Source: Paraspadella gotoi (Eukaryota > Chaetognatha). From it: a stretch of 64,000 bases of DNA. The stretch's first letter is position 1. Each line of letters opens with the position of its first letter. The stretch lies in NCBI GenBank assembly GCA_051294375.1, contig CM119263.1:10262210-10326209 (forward strand), given 5' to 3'. Made by a program: the position numbers and the translations under genes. The notes beneath the pieces are model-generated. The model did no database searches. It saw only the letters and a list, made by a program, of their open reading frames with translations, and was not told where the DNA came from. Of this stretch, positions 47,246 to 59,727 are shown piece by piece.

Positions 47246-47731
47246 GCGCCATTAATTATCATGATTTCCATTTGGCTGAAGCGAGAGGCACCTCGACTCT
47301 GGACCAGCGCGGGGCTGAACCGATCCTTCACGTTCCGGCTGTCTCGCCCTACTTTTTCGCGACCCTGCCAAAGTCTCTTTTTAAAGCTCGCCCTGCAATG
47401 AAGGGCCTGTCTTCGAGAACTTTCCCTGCTTAGACGATGCTGATCTCTTGTCCTTTTCCTCAACTCAAATTGTTTCAACTCTACTTGATACTGATACAAC
47501 TCTCACCCCAATCTCTTTCATCGTCACCCCAGACATTTTTCTCCGCCGCCCCAATTTCTCCCATCGCCCTTTCCTGCATCTTTCCCACCCCCCCCCCCCC
47601 GCTCCCCGGAGGAATTTCCCGGGGAGAATTCGCGGGGGAAAATGTTGTTTTAGTGACTCTTGACCCCGGCGATGATAGAAATCCAGTTGTGCATCTGAGG
47701 TGGGAAAACGAAAATGACGAGAGAGAGAGAT

Positions 47732-47807
<76 letters not shown>

Positions 47808-47835
47808 AGAGATGGAGAGAGAAGAGAGAGAGGCG

Positions 47836-47870
<35 letters not shown>

Positions 47871-49572
47871 GAGATTTTTCGTGCTAAAAGCAGGAAAGAG
47901 AGAGGTGATGAATAGGCGTTTCAGCGGAAGCTTGTTGGAGACAGGTTGCAGTCAATAGACCAGCGGCGGCCAGTGTTGAGTTCTGTCCCGTTTTTCAACT
48001 CACCGTGAACCGAGAAGGTTCAGAGTGCCTTTTATGTTTTGATTTTGACCCGAAGCGGAAAAAAACACGGGCAAAGAAGCGGAGAGAAAAATAGTTGGAT
48101 GAGGTGAGGCAAAGTGGATGAGCTTAAGGTAGGAAAGGGTCGCCGGCGAGGGAGAACCGGGGAAAGGAGAAGGGAGAAGAGAAAGTAAGGCTTGGCGCAA
48201 GGGTCAAAAGGGAGTTGGAAGAAAGAACGGTTTTCCGTTGATTATATTTATTCATCGAAATCAGGAGGACTTTTGATTCGCTGCTGCGAAGCCGAGGTGA
48301 GGGTCCCGATTGCGAGAACTCACCTCTGCGAAATTCGGGAAGAGGAAAGTCCGACCTCCATGGAAGCATGAAAGGAGAGGAAGCTGAGAAAAAGTAAGCG
48401 AAAAAAAAGCTTAAAGCTTAGAAATATAATTTTTTGTCAGTTTGTTATAGTTAATTACAAGAGCAAGGTAAGTATTTGTTCAAGTTCTCTTATTTTATAT
48501 TTTAGTCCTTACCCTTTCTTTACTTTACACTGACAAGGATCGAATGTATGTATTGTGTCAGGCTGTCAGCTCTGTCATTCTTTCAAGAAAGAAGTCGGTC
48601 AGAATCCCCTTTTAGTCTTCGTCCTCTTAACCCGTTCTGTGGGCGTTCCGTGCAATTCCGAAGACGATTGGCACAGAAGGGCCAGCTTTTAAGTCAGTAA
48701 GCCAATTTCAGGTAAATCTAGAAAAACCTTTATTGATTAGAATAAAGTTTCGTTTCAAGCGCGAAAATTGATTACATTTGATTAAAAAAAAGAAATGAAA
48801 GAATTGCTTGAATATCTTTTTGCTTGTAAAAAAATAAAGAGTCATAATTTTTAAATTCGAAAAAATTAATTTTCTCGATGAGAATATTTGAGAATGATTA
48901 ACTCAGATAACTGTTAACTCGACAACTTGTAACTCCAATGAATTGTTAACTTCACTGACCATTACTTTGAACAACTGTTAACCAATAACCATGTACTTTG
49001 AAACAATTTGATAAACGTTGCTCAAAAAGACAACTACAAAACTAAACTCAACTAACTCAACACACCGTTAACTCAACGACGGTAACTCAACAACGTTAAA
49101 ACGCGACCGTTACCTCAACGACTGTCAACCCGAACGACTTGTCTAAATCTACAACCGTTAACGCGCAACCCTTGCCGTTTGCCATGGCGACCGGAAATCG
49201 TTCTCTTAAAGGTTTCGTCCCAAAACATCTCTGTTTCTCTCTAAAAACTCGATGATCTTCTACGGCCCAGACTTTTGGTGGCGAGGTGGCGGCGAAGAAA
49301 GGCGGGGCAGTGGCTCTAGGGAGTGTCCGACGGAGTGGCCACAGGAAAGTGCAACGGCCGAACGCCGAGAACGACGCCAACGAAGCAAATTACGGTGTGT
49401 TTTTTTGTTTTCCTCGTGGAGTCTTAACGCGGAAATTCCACCCTGGACGTTTCGTCATTGCCTTTCTTCTCCGTCGATCGCGCTCACCGATACGTTATAC
49501 GTGAGCATCATAATCATCATCATCATCGTCATTCGATCATCATCATCAATCATCATCGATCATCATCATCAA

Positions 49573-49603
<31 letters not shown>

Positions 49604-51255
49604 TTTATAATCATCATCAATCGTCGTCCGTCGTCGTTTGTTTTCAATTTGCGTCTTCGCGTCGGCCGTCGCTTTTAGACTGACATCGTCGCTATCGACG
49701 TTCGCATCGTCGTTTCTATTGTCGTTCGCTTGTTTCGTCGTCGCTGTCGTCGTCATCGTCGGGCAACATTGCAGCGAAAAGACTTCATCGTCTCCTGTTC
49801 GTCCCGAAAGGTTTAATTGCAGACGTCTTTGCTATCATCATCAACGGTGTCGTCGCCATCGTCGTCGCCATCGTCGTCCGCACCGTCGTCGCTATCGTCG
49901 TCGCTATCGTCGTCGCCATCGTCTCGCCATCGTTCGGTCGCTATCGTTCGTCGCCATCGTCGCTCGCCATCGTCGTCGCCATCGCCGTCATAATTACGCT
50001 TGGTCATCGCCATGTCGTCGTCCGTCTCCTCATCGTTTGTCGTTCATCGTCCTCCATCATTCCATCGTCGTCAATCATTGCTATCGTCGTGCTCGCCATT
50101 GTGTCGCTATCGTTGTCGCTATCAGTCGCTCGTCTCGCGATCGTCGTTGCCGTCGTTCGTTCGCTATTGTCGTTTGCCATCGTTCGTCACTATCGTCGTC
50201 GCTATTCGTCCGTCGCATCGTTCTGGTCGCATCGTCGTCGCCATCGTCGTCGCCATCGCCGTCGTAACTAATCCGTTTAAGTCGTTTGCCATGTCGGTCT
50301 CTACCAACGTTCGTCGTCGTCGTCCTCATCTGTCGTCGTCATCGTCGATCGTCGTGGCCTCATCGTCGTCCGTCCTTCATCGGCGTGCGTCCGCATCGTC
50401 GTCGTCCGCCTCATCGTCTCGTTCCTCATCGTCGTCGTCCTCATTCCTCTTGGTTCGGCGGGGAGCATCTTTTACGGGAATCTAATTTCTAGTCCGCAGA
50501 AATTATACGGGATTCCTTTGATATTTTTTCATCTTCTTCGTTTCTTAAAACTGGAATTTCGTCAAAATCCAGGAAGATGGATCTCTTTTTTAGAGAGAGA
50601 GAAGTTTTAAAAAAGAGTGGAGAGTAAAGATAGGGATGGAGGAGAGAGAGAGAGAGGAGAAGAGAGTGGCAGGATAGAAGATGGAGAACGCAGGAGAAGA
50701 GGAAGAGAGACTGAGAGAGAGAGAGGAGATGGACTGGAGATGAGAGAGAGAGGACGGCAAGAGTGTGTAAGCAGACTGAAGAGAAAATAGAGCCAAGAAT
50801 AAAAAGAAAGAGATAGCAAAGACAGCAGACACGAGACAGAGAGGCGGGAAAACGACTGACTAAGGGGTTAATCTTCCTTAGAAGAACTTTATTTTCTTTT
50901 TCTTGAGGACTCAATCTGTCGGAAAAGAAAGTGACTGCAGCTCATTTTTCGCTCGTTTCTTCAATTCTTGACTTTAGTACTATGATGTTTCTTTGCTTGC
51001 CCTGTTTCATTTGTTAAACATCGGGGGAGAATTTTAATTAAAATAAATTGATTTAGTTTAAAGAATTTTACTTTCTAAAACTACATCATTATTCGTGCTG
51101 CACATTGTTCCACTTTTTTTTTTCGGGACCACATTTTTTGGGTTTTTTATCGAGCTTATTCTCTTTCTCTCGCCCTGCAGTTCATTTTCCGTAAAAAAAG
51201 CTATGGTCTCCTCTTCTCTCTAATCCCTCTCCTCTACTCTCTCTCTTCTCTCTCT

Positions 51256-51307
<52 letters not shown>

Positions 51308-54300
51308 CCTCCCTTTCTCGGGGCGAAAAAATAAATTGGGCCGAGGATTTAGAGTCGGACCTTAAATCTTCCGCCCATAAATCAGCCCCAGTGTTTTTTC
51401 CGCATCACTTTTGATATGAGCATTCGACGAAGAATGAAAAAAATGGACCGACGTGTGCTGTGTCTCTGTTGTTTCTGTGTTGCGGTCGTTGCGACGGCTG
51501 CTGTAGATTCGCGTCGATTTCATCGTGCGGGCGACATCGGTAAGGAGGTTTTTTTTTTTGCTGGAAAAGGTAAGTTTGTGTATTAGTACTTTTCCCCTTT
51601 GCTAATTATTAAAAAAAAAAACTGCTTGAGTTTAATTTTCAAATCAACTTTTCGGGTTTTTTTTTTTTTTTTTTTTTTTTTTAACGTTCAAAATTCAAAT
51701 TTTTAAACAAAAACATTTCAGCTATAAAAAGGAAGCCAAACAAGAAACACAAACACATAACGCTTAAATAGGACTAACCTCGGTCTATTTTAAAATAACG
51801 TTTAAACGTTTAACATTTAAAATTTAAGTTTTAAGTGTGACTCATAAATAAAATCTTATGTACTAATTCATAAGAAACTATAAAATATAACGATTTCAAG
51901 AACGTTCATAAATTCAAAATTTTTAACCAAAAAAAATCAAAGAAACAAAAGACACAAACGTGTAAATCGACTCATCAATAAAAATATTATGAACTAATGT
52001 CATAAGAAGACTATAAAATACAAGCAACAAATACAAAACAAGAAGCGTTCAAAATTTCTAAAATTTTTTAAAAGTCCAAAAATATGAAAACAAAGACAAA
52101 AACAAAAAAAATATAAAGCAACTCGAAAAACAAGCGTTAATAAAACAATCGAACAAAATAATAAAAAATATAAGCATAAATGAAAATAGCTAAAATGTAA
52201 TTAATCTATAATGTGTTAAAGTAAAGGGCAAATAATAGGGAAACTTTTTTTAAAAAAAGTAATTGTTTAATGTTAAAAACAAAAATGTCTTAGTATAAAA
52301 ATGTTAATGCGGTACCCACCCCTCAAGTTTTATTTTTATTAAAATACGTCGATTATAAGTAATTTAGAATACAATGTGTTAAGTAAAGGGCAGGAGGGGA
52401 CCCACAATGCTATTAATAGAAAGTGTAAAAAAAATAATCAATATATAATATAATCCTACATATATACACAACATACACATATACATACATTATATATTAC
52501 TAAGCACGCAAAGTCAACAGAAGGAGACCACTATAAAAAACTAAAGACGCTAATAAAAACAAAAGAGACAAAAAGACGCCTAAAAACGAAATGAGACTAA
52601 ACAAAGAGACGCTAAAAACGACAATGGAGTATAGTCACGTTAGTCACGTATTCACGCTAATAAAAACAAAGAAAATAAAAATAATAAAGAGACGCTAATA
52701 AAAAATAATTGAGTAATAATAATAAAAACAAAGGATGCATAAAAATAAAAATGTGGCTCCCACAATACCCAGTACGGTCCGTTTGGAATTTTCATTTATA
52801 TTTTTTAAAGAAAAGAAACAACGGGACAAAACTTAAACCCCGCGACTTTCTAAAACTGATAACCGATTATTGCGGTTGAGGCCTGGTGCGTAAGCAAGCG
52901 ATAGAGGAAGGGATAAAGGAGGATAGAATGTAGAGCAGTTAGGAGGAGGATAGGGCATAATTTCGGAAAATCGGGGTAATCGCCCGACTATCCGATACTG
53001 GTATGGTTGAAACGTTGAAAAGTTCAGAGTTTTACAAATTTTGCAAAAAGTATTAAAACATATGGAAAATGATGTAAAAATACCGTTGGCGAGAATTAAG
53101 TAAAATAGAATAAAGATGAATAGCAAACTCAAAAAGAAGCAGTGAAAGTATTTACGAGGCTGCAAGGGTACCGAGTTTAAACCCGGAGGGAGAGAGTAAC
53201 TGTTAGCGGTGATTCGTTATGTTGTGAAGAGGGTTGCGAGAATAGGGATCGGCATCGACAGTCAAGCGATGGGTGTCGTGAAAAGATATGAGTGGTGGAA
53301 CAGTTACGGATAGTGGGGGGAAGCGGAGACGGGAGTGCCGGAGAACAGTTTGTAAAGAGATGCCGGGGTGACAGTTACTGGATTTGGAGGGAAGTGGGAG
53401 GACGGGTAGTGGCGCGTATCCAGTTTGTAAAGAGATGCGCGGTGACCAGTTACGGATAGTGCGCGGAAAGCAAGAGGACGAAGTGGCGAGAACAGTTGTA
53501 AAGGAAGGGGTGGACAGCTTAGGATGTGGGCGGAAGCGGAGGACGGGAGTGGCGAGAACAGTTTGTTAAAGACGATGTGCAGGCTGGACAGTTACGGACT
53601 GTGGGGAAAGGCAGGAGGACGGGAGTGGCATGGTAAGAACAGTTTGTAAAGAGATGGGGGTTGACAGTACGGATGTGGAGGGAAAGCGGAGGACGGGATA
53701 AGTGGCGAGAACAGTTTGTAAAGAGATGCGCCAGGTGACAGTTACGATGCATGGGGGGGAAGCGGAGGAACGGAGTGGCCGAACAGTTGTAAAGAGATGG
53801 GGTGACATTACGATGTGGGAGGGAAAGCGGAGGACGGAGTGGCTGAAGAGAAACAGCTGTGTAAAAGATGGGGTTGACAGTTACGGAATGTGGGGAAAGC
53901 AGAGGACGGATTGGCTGAGAACAGTTGTAAAGAGATGGGGGTGACAGCTTACGGATGTGGGGAAGCGGAGGACGGGAGTGGCGAGAACAGTTGTAAAGAG
54001 ATGGGGAAAGTTACGGATGGGGTGATTCGCCAAGCTCTCCAAATCCGGAAAATTGCATGATGGAGTCGCGAAGCTTCGAGTCTCGCGGCTCAAAATCAGA
54101 AATTGGGAAAGGGAATGCGCGCTTCGCGGGCGTAATTGGGCCATGGGCATCCGGGAAAGGGAAACGGAAGGAGCCCGATTTGGGGAAGGGCGAGCAGGGA
54201 AGATGAGCGGAAAGAGAGGGATAAAGGAAGGGATGTTGTATATAAAGCGGGGGGAAGTGGGGAGGGGTAAAAGCGTTTAGAAAAGGAGTAAGAAGCGAAC

Positions 54301-54685
54301 TGGTATGAAGGAGGAGAGAGGCATCTGTGTTTGGAATCGGGAGATTTTGCAGATTGTCCTTTCTAGAGGAGACGATTCCTTGCTGAAATCGAGAACAGAG
54401 ATCGTTTTTTGTTTTTGTTGGTTTTTTTTTGGGGGGGGAGAACAAAAAAAATGAAAGGAAAATACTCGAAAATTCTGAATTACCATTCCGCATAATTTCG
54501 TAAAGAAAAAAAAAATACTCGAAACGATAATGAGGAAGAACTTATATATAATTTCCTTTCATTTCATAAGTAAACAGATTTCTTAAAAGAAATCTACCAC
54601 CCTAAAAAAAATGACAACGAGCAACGGAGAAAGACGGAATAAATTATATTTCGCGAATACTAAATATCCTTTTATCCACTCTTCT
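45561..54685. repeat. Right arm of the 18.4 kb inverted repeat
   Basis: Reverse complement of the left arm in full order: unique centre, GA tract (47720-47870), GTTAAC minisatellite (48895-49165), trinucleotide tract (49440-50455), 1.1 kb segment (50460-51655), poly(T) and AT unit (51655-52456), minisatellite (53261-54030), ending exactly at the 25 N gap. In every stretch compared, 52456-54685 is identical to 36256-38485. Confidence 0.9.
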
Positions 54686-54710
54686 NNNNNNNNNNNNNNN
54701 NNNNNNNNNN
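54686..54710. other. Assembly gap, 25 N
   Basis: Exactly 25 N at the outer end of the right palindrome arm. The sequence beyond is unrelated to the arm. Confidence 0.99.
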
Positions 54711-55130
54711 AAAAAAAAAAAAAATCGAGGGTAAGAAGTAAAGAAAAGAGCCTAAGGAAGATCGCGTGAAAAAAAGAGGGAAAAAGATGAAAGTCAAGTT
54801 TCGAGAAGAAAACAAGGAATGAGCCAGACGTTTCTAACCGAAAAGAAGGAAGGCAGGAAAGAAGGAAAGGAAGAAAGAGAAAAAAGAAGGAAAGAAGGAA
54901 AGAAAGAGGGAAAGAAAGAAAAATGAAAGAAGGAAATAAAGAATCAAAAAAAGAAAAAAGAAAATGAAAAAAAAAGTTAGGGGGAAAAAGACGAAGGAGA
55001 AATAGAGAAAAAATAAAGAAAAAAGTGTAAAAAAAAAAAAACGAAGAAAAAAATAACAACTAAGAAAAGAAAGAAAAAAGGAAATAAAGACGGAAAAGAA
55101 AACAAAGAAAAAACGAGAGGAGAAAAGAAA
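54711..55130. repeat. Polypurine tract, about 420 bases
   Basis: Plus strand almost entirely A and G, rich in GAAAGAAGG and AAAGAAAG units, with only occasional pyrimidines. The complementary Phe/Leu/Ser frame (54583-55059 minus) is a by-product. Confidence 0.85.
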
Positions 55131-55139
55131 AGCCGACAA

Positions 55140-55436
55140 GTGTGGCGCAAAGGTGCAACTCGAAAGAGTTGTTCCTCCTCGGGTCAAAGGTTTTTCGTTT
55201 ATGGTTTTAGCGAGACTGGAGCGGAACAGGAGCGGAGGCCGGACTCGTGGACATATAAAATGAAACCGGACTGGAGCGAGATACTAGAGCCAGATACTGG
55301 AGCAAAGAGAATTCGTTTCCCCCTTCAAATTCTCGACCACGTTAAGCCGAAGTTTATTCCGAGACTCAGGATTTCCTACGGCCGCTCCAGCGATAGCGGA
55401 GAAATAGTTGCGAGTTGGGGGGAAGAGAGGGAATAA
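55140..55436 (+). CDS. Hypothetical 98-codon frame, unrecognised
   Basis: Mixed composition with no low-complexity runs until the Glu-rich end; it starts MWRKGATRKSCSSSGQRF. No signal peptide, membrane segment or domain is recognised. It lies between a polypurine tract and a minisatellite, and its last residues run into the minisatellite, which argues for caution. A chance frame is the main alternative. Confidence 0.15.
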   Translation: MWRKGATRKSCSSSGQRFFVYGFSETGAEQERRPDSWTYKMKPDWSEILEPDTGAKRIRFPLQILDHVKPKFIPRLRISYGRSSDSGEIVASWGEERE

Positions 55437-55800
55437 AGCGAGAGGAAAAAAGAGCTAAGAGGGAGAGCGAGACGTCGAAAAATAGGTGAGAAGAAGAAGT
55501 GGATATAAGCGAAAAGAAAAAGAGCTAGCAGATGGGAGAGCGAGACGTCGAAAAATAGGGGGAATAAAGCGAGAAGAAAGAGAGTTAAGAGGGAGAGCGA
55601 GACGTCGAAAATAGGGGGAAGAAAGCGAGAAGAAAGAGAGTTAAGAGGGAGAGCGAGACGTCGAAAAATAGGGGGAATAAAGTGGAAGAAAGGAGGAAGA
55701 GAAGAGCCGAGAAACTTTCGAAAAATAGGGGGAATAAAACGGGAAGAAAAAGAGCGAAGAGGGAGAGCGAGACGTAGAAAAATAGGGGGAAAGCGACGAA
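55425..55800. repeat. 57-base minisatellite, about six units
   Basis: Unit core GAGCGAGACGTCGAAAAATA followed by GGGGGAATAAAGCGAGAAG and AGAGTTAAGAGG. The core recurs near 55465, 55538, 55596, 55652 and 55767, with one unit degenerated near 55705. Confidence 0.9.
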
Positions 55801-55870
55801 TACTCGAGTTTGATTTTTCGGCTAATATCAAATATTGAAAGTCATTAATATTAATGGGAAGAAGTTAGGG

Positions 55871-55882
55871 CCTCTCTCTCTG

Positions 55883-55958
<76 letters not shown>
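55871..55958. repeat. (CT)n microsatellite
   Basis: About 40 CT units with one early interruption. Confidence 0.97.
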
Positions 55959-55961
<3 letters not shown>

Positions 55962-56766
55962 TGATTTCGCTTCCCTCCCAGTCTCTCTCCCTCAACGCGT
56001 GATGATCATATGTGTGCGAGCCCGACCGAAAATACAGGGAGAGACGGACCGACGCTTGGGACGAGAGATATGAGGAAATGAGGAAGAGGGAAAAATGGGG
56101 AAATATTAAGGAAAAATAAAGAAAACGGAAAGGGAGAGAAGTTTTTTTATAAGATAAGGGAACAAAGATGATAACCATACAAGTCTAAGAAATATATCGT
56201 AATTGATACGAGAAATGAAATTAGAAAAGTTTAAATGATAATGAAACAAACAAAAAATATTGAATAAATCTGTTTTCAAATCGTGATTGTATCGGCCCAA
56301 TTTTTTTTGTGAATCCTATGATTTTGCAGATTTAAAAGCAAATCCAAAACGTCGATAAGACACAGATATCGAAAAACCAGAAAGGCAAGATGCTACTTCA
56401 TATTACTCACTGAGCAAACTGTTGACCGCACAAATGACTGCATATTATATAGAAGTGGGAAAGAAATGATAAATGCCCAAAAAATGATAATAAAATCTTA
56501 GTTTCTCTCTCTCTCTCTTGTCTTGCTTCTTCTATCGCTCCCTGTTTTTCTGTAACCAAAAACTGGGAGGTGCGAACTCCCATTTTTTTTTTCGCCAAGA
56601 GATGAAATAATTTTTTTTTATTTCTTTTTAAATTCTTCTTTTCGCTTGTTATTTATTCTTTCTTTTTATGAGGTTTCACGGGAGCCAAAGTTTTCTCATC
56701 TCCCGAAAGAAATGTAAATTTTTTACGGGAAGAGAAACAAGACTCGACGGCGTGAACGAAGAGAGC

Positions 56767-56825
<59 letters not shown>

Positions 56826-57935
56826 ACTTTTGCGACTTTTCTCAAGATTTATCTTTATTTTTCTGAGAGACATCGATTTTTGACGGAAGAAGCCAAGAAC
56901 GACTTTTTCAATTTGAATACAAGGACGAAAACAAAGACTTGGAAAATAAAGAAACTAGTAGAAATATCAAAATATTTTTAATCTTTAATAGGACACAACT
57001 CGGATCAAAACTTAAAAAAGGAATTCGTCATCACAAAATGCGAAATTCAAAGGCGAAACATTTTTATCGCATCGCCTTCGCTACACAATATGGGTGGTTG
57101 ATTTTGTGGCGAAGAAACCCGCCGACCAAAACTGTATATCACGGTTAATGGAGAAAGACGACGGAAATGTCCGAAGTTTTGTATAAGAAATTATATTTCG
57201 ACGTTAATTGCAAAATACCAAAAAAAAAAAAAAAAAGAATTGCAAATTTTTTTTCTGGTGCTCAGCAGTTTGTTTCCTTGCACAATCTCTATAATTCTAT
57301 CAGAATGATAATGCAGGTTTATAAAGGTTAGTAAAAATATAAGCGTCTTTAATGGGCAGTTTCACGTATCGAATCCGAGATAATTACTATAAGAAGGAAC
57401 CCGTCTTTTAGGCGACGACACCGTCCGAAAAATCATCTCGTTATTGACGCGTCGATAAACGTCGAGATAACTTTTCTTTAGAGTCGAGATTTGAAAAAAA
57501 AAGTTGAATTATATTTTTGGTTTCCCCACAAAAAAAATTGTTTACTAGGTTCACTAAGTTCACCAAAAAAAAAAAAAAATAAAGAGTAATTAAGATTATT
57601 GAATAGCTGGAGAGAATTGGAGGTGTGTAGATATAATGAGACGAGTCTTTTGTATCTTTTTCTATTCAGTAAGTACAAACAAGTAAAAATAATAAAATTG
57701 TAACACGACACAGTTTTTCGAAAATGAAAACAAATTCTAGTACTTTGAGTACACTCTGTCAGCCTTTCCGACCCTGGTTACCACTCCTCCACCCCAAACC
57801 GCGAAATAAAAAAAAAAATTTGGATCAATTTTATTCTTCGTTTTTATAAGCAAATAAAACTTTTAATCCCCGAAGCAGAAAAAAGACAACTTTTTTAAAA
57901 ATCAATTTTGAAGGAAAATTATCGATGACGATGAG
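55959..57935. other. Intergenic sequence with a GA tract, no clear gene
   Basis: Contains (GA)n at 56759-56822 and an A run at 57220-57235. A 69-codon plus frame at 56939-57148 (basic, not low complexity) shows no domain and is left uncalled. Confidence 0.5.
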
Positions 57936-57972
57936 AAAGAGAGAGCGAGAGAAAGAGAGATAGAGAGAAAGC

Positions 57973-58009
<37 letters not shown>

Positions 58010-58479
58010 GGAAAAAGGGGAGGATGAATAAAAATTGAAAAATTTCAGTCTTCTTTGCTGATAGAACGAGAGCCCCTCTTCTCTTTTCTTCCCCCTTTTT
58101 CAGTTTTTTAATCAAAGTCTGTAATGAAGAGAACGAAGGTTAAAAGAAGAAGCATCAAAATACCCGAAGTTCTCTCGGCGCTAAAACGAAGCTTAAAATG
58201 TCTTTCATGCCCTTTGGCGCTCTCTTCTTTTTTCTTCTCTTTTGTTCGAGTATTTTTTTTTCTAAAATTTTTCTTTTTCAATTTATTCTCTCAATCATAT
58301 TTATTTTTGTTTCTCTCCGATTAAAATACTTTATACTTTAGAGTATTAAACTCGATTGTGTGAATATTAATTATCAACTAAGAGTAAAGCAACAAAGAAC
58401 AACCACCATCACTTAGCCAGTGACAAGTTCTTTTTCACCAACACCTGAGTCAATGCTTTTTAATCGATTGCGACGCTCG

Positions 58480-58529
<50 letters not shown>

Positions 58530-58790
58530 CCCTATATCTCTCTCAACGAAAAAACAATATACCAATTTTAATTTCCGTTTTTTTTAACAATGTTGCTATT
58601 AAACTGTTTTTCTCCGCTAAATGTAAACCCATTTTATCCCCTAATGTAAACGCGTTTTAGTTTTCGCGTATTTTTTTCCTTTTCTTTATCTGACTTTAGG
58701 TCCGACGCGATTTTTTTTCGTTTTATCCTTCATATTTTTTTTCCTAAGGCGGAAAAAAAAGAAGAAATGCAGACTGAAGATAGAAGCCTC
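57936..58790. other. Intergenic sequence with GA and CT tracts
   Basis: GA tract 57936-58006 and CT tract 58481-58530. A Phe-rich frame at 58124-58324 is T-run derived. Nothing else is seen. Confidence 0.55.
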
Positions 58791-58909
58791 GCCATGGGAT
58801 TTTTCTTTCTTTCTTTCTTTCTTTCTTTCTTTTTTCTTTTTGTTGGCTCTCTTCTTCTTTATTTCTTTCTATTTCTTTCTTTCTTTCTCATTCTTCCTTT
58901 CTTCTTGCT

Positions 58910-58940
<31 letters not shown>

Positions 58941-58960
58941 GTCTTTCTTTTTTTCTTTTT

Positions 58961-58992
<32 letters not shown>

Positions 58993-58995
58993 TCA
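58791..58995. repeat. (TTTC)n microsatellite, interrupted
   Basis: About 200 bases of TTTC/TTTTC units with short interruptions. Frames on both strands give Phe/Leu/Ser or Lys/Glu/Arg runs. Confidence 0.95.
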
Positions 58996-59691
58996 GGTTC
59001 TTGACTCTCCTTTCCCCATTCGCTCCTCTTCCTCTTTCCTCTGGGGATTTGATCATAGGAGGTGAAGGTATTCAACCTTTTCTAATCACCCTTTGGCCAG
59101 CGAGAAGCTAAGAACATTTTTTCCTACTTTTTCATCTGCATATCTTTTTTTTTCTTCTTCTTTTTGTTTATTTTTTTCTCAACTGAAAAGTCAGACGACG
59201 ATTCCCGTCTCTCCAATAATTCATGACATTGAATTTGACAATATTTTTTAAAAATTTTGCTTGACTTTCTTAACCTTGATTTTCTCACCTTAAATTTCAC
59301 TTTTCTTATCTCTGTATATGCTTGGGCAAAAACAAAATTTCGAGATTTCTGCTCTCATAAAAAATCAATATAAGATATTCTAAAAAAAAGAATTTTGAGA
59401 TTATGAATTTCATCCCAATAATTTGTCGAAAAACTCGGAAAAAAAAGTCTGGATTCTCGATCAATTTCTTCCTTTGTTTATTTTACTTTTTCTCGACTCC
59501 ACCCAACGATTCGCTTCTCCGCTCCTCTCCTTTTTTCCCCTGTTTGTCTTTAGATAAGAAATGAGAAGAAATTGATTGATCGAATTCTTTTTAAGCTTTC
59601 AACTTTTCCCCTCTTTCCTACCTCTGGTTAAGTCATCTCATTTATTTTTCCCTCGATCGGGGATTTGTACTTTCGAGTTTTCAGCGATCTT

Positions 59692-59727
<36 letters not shown>

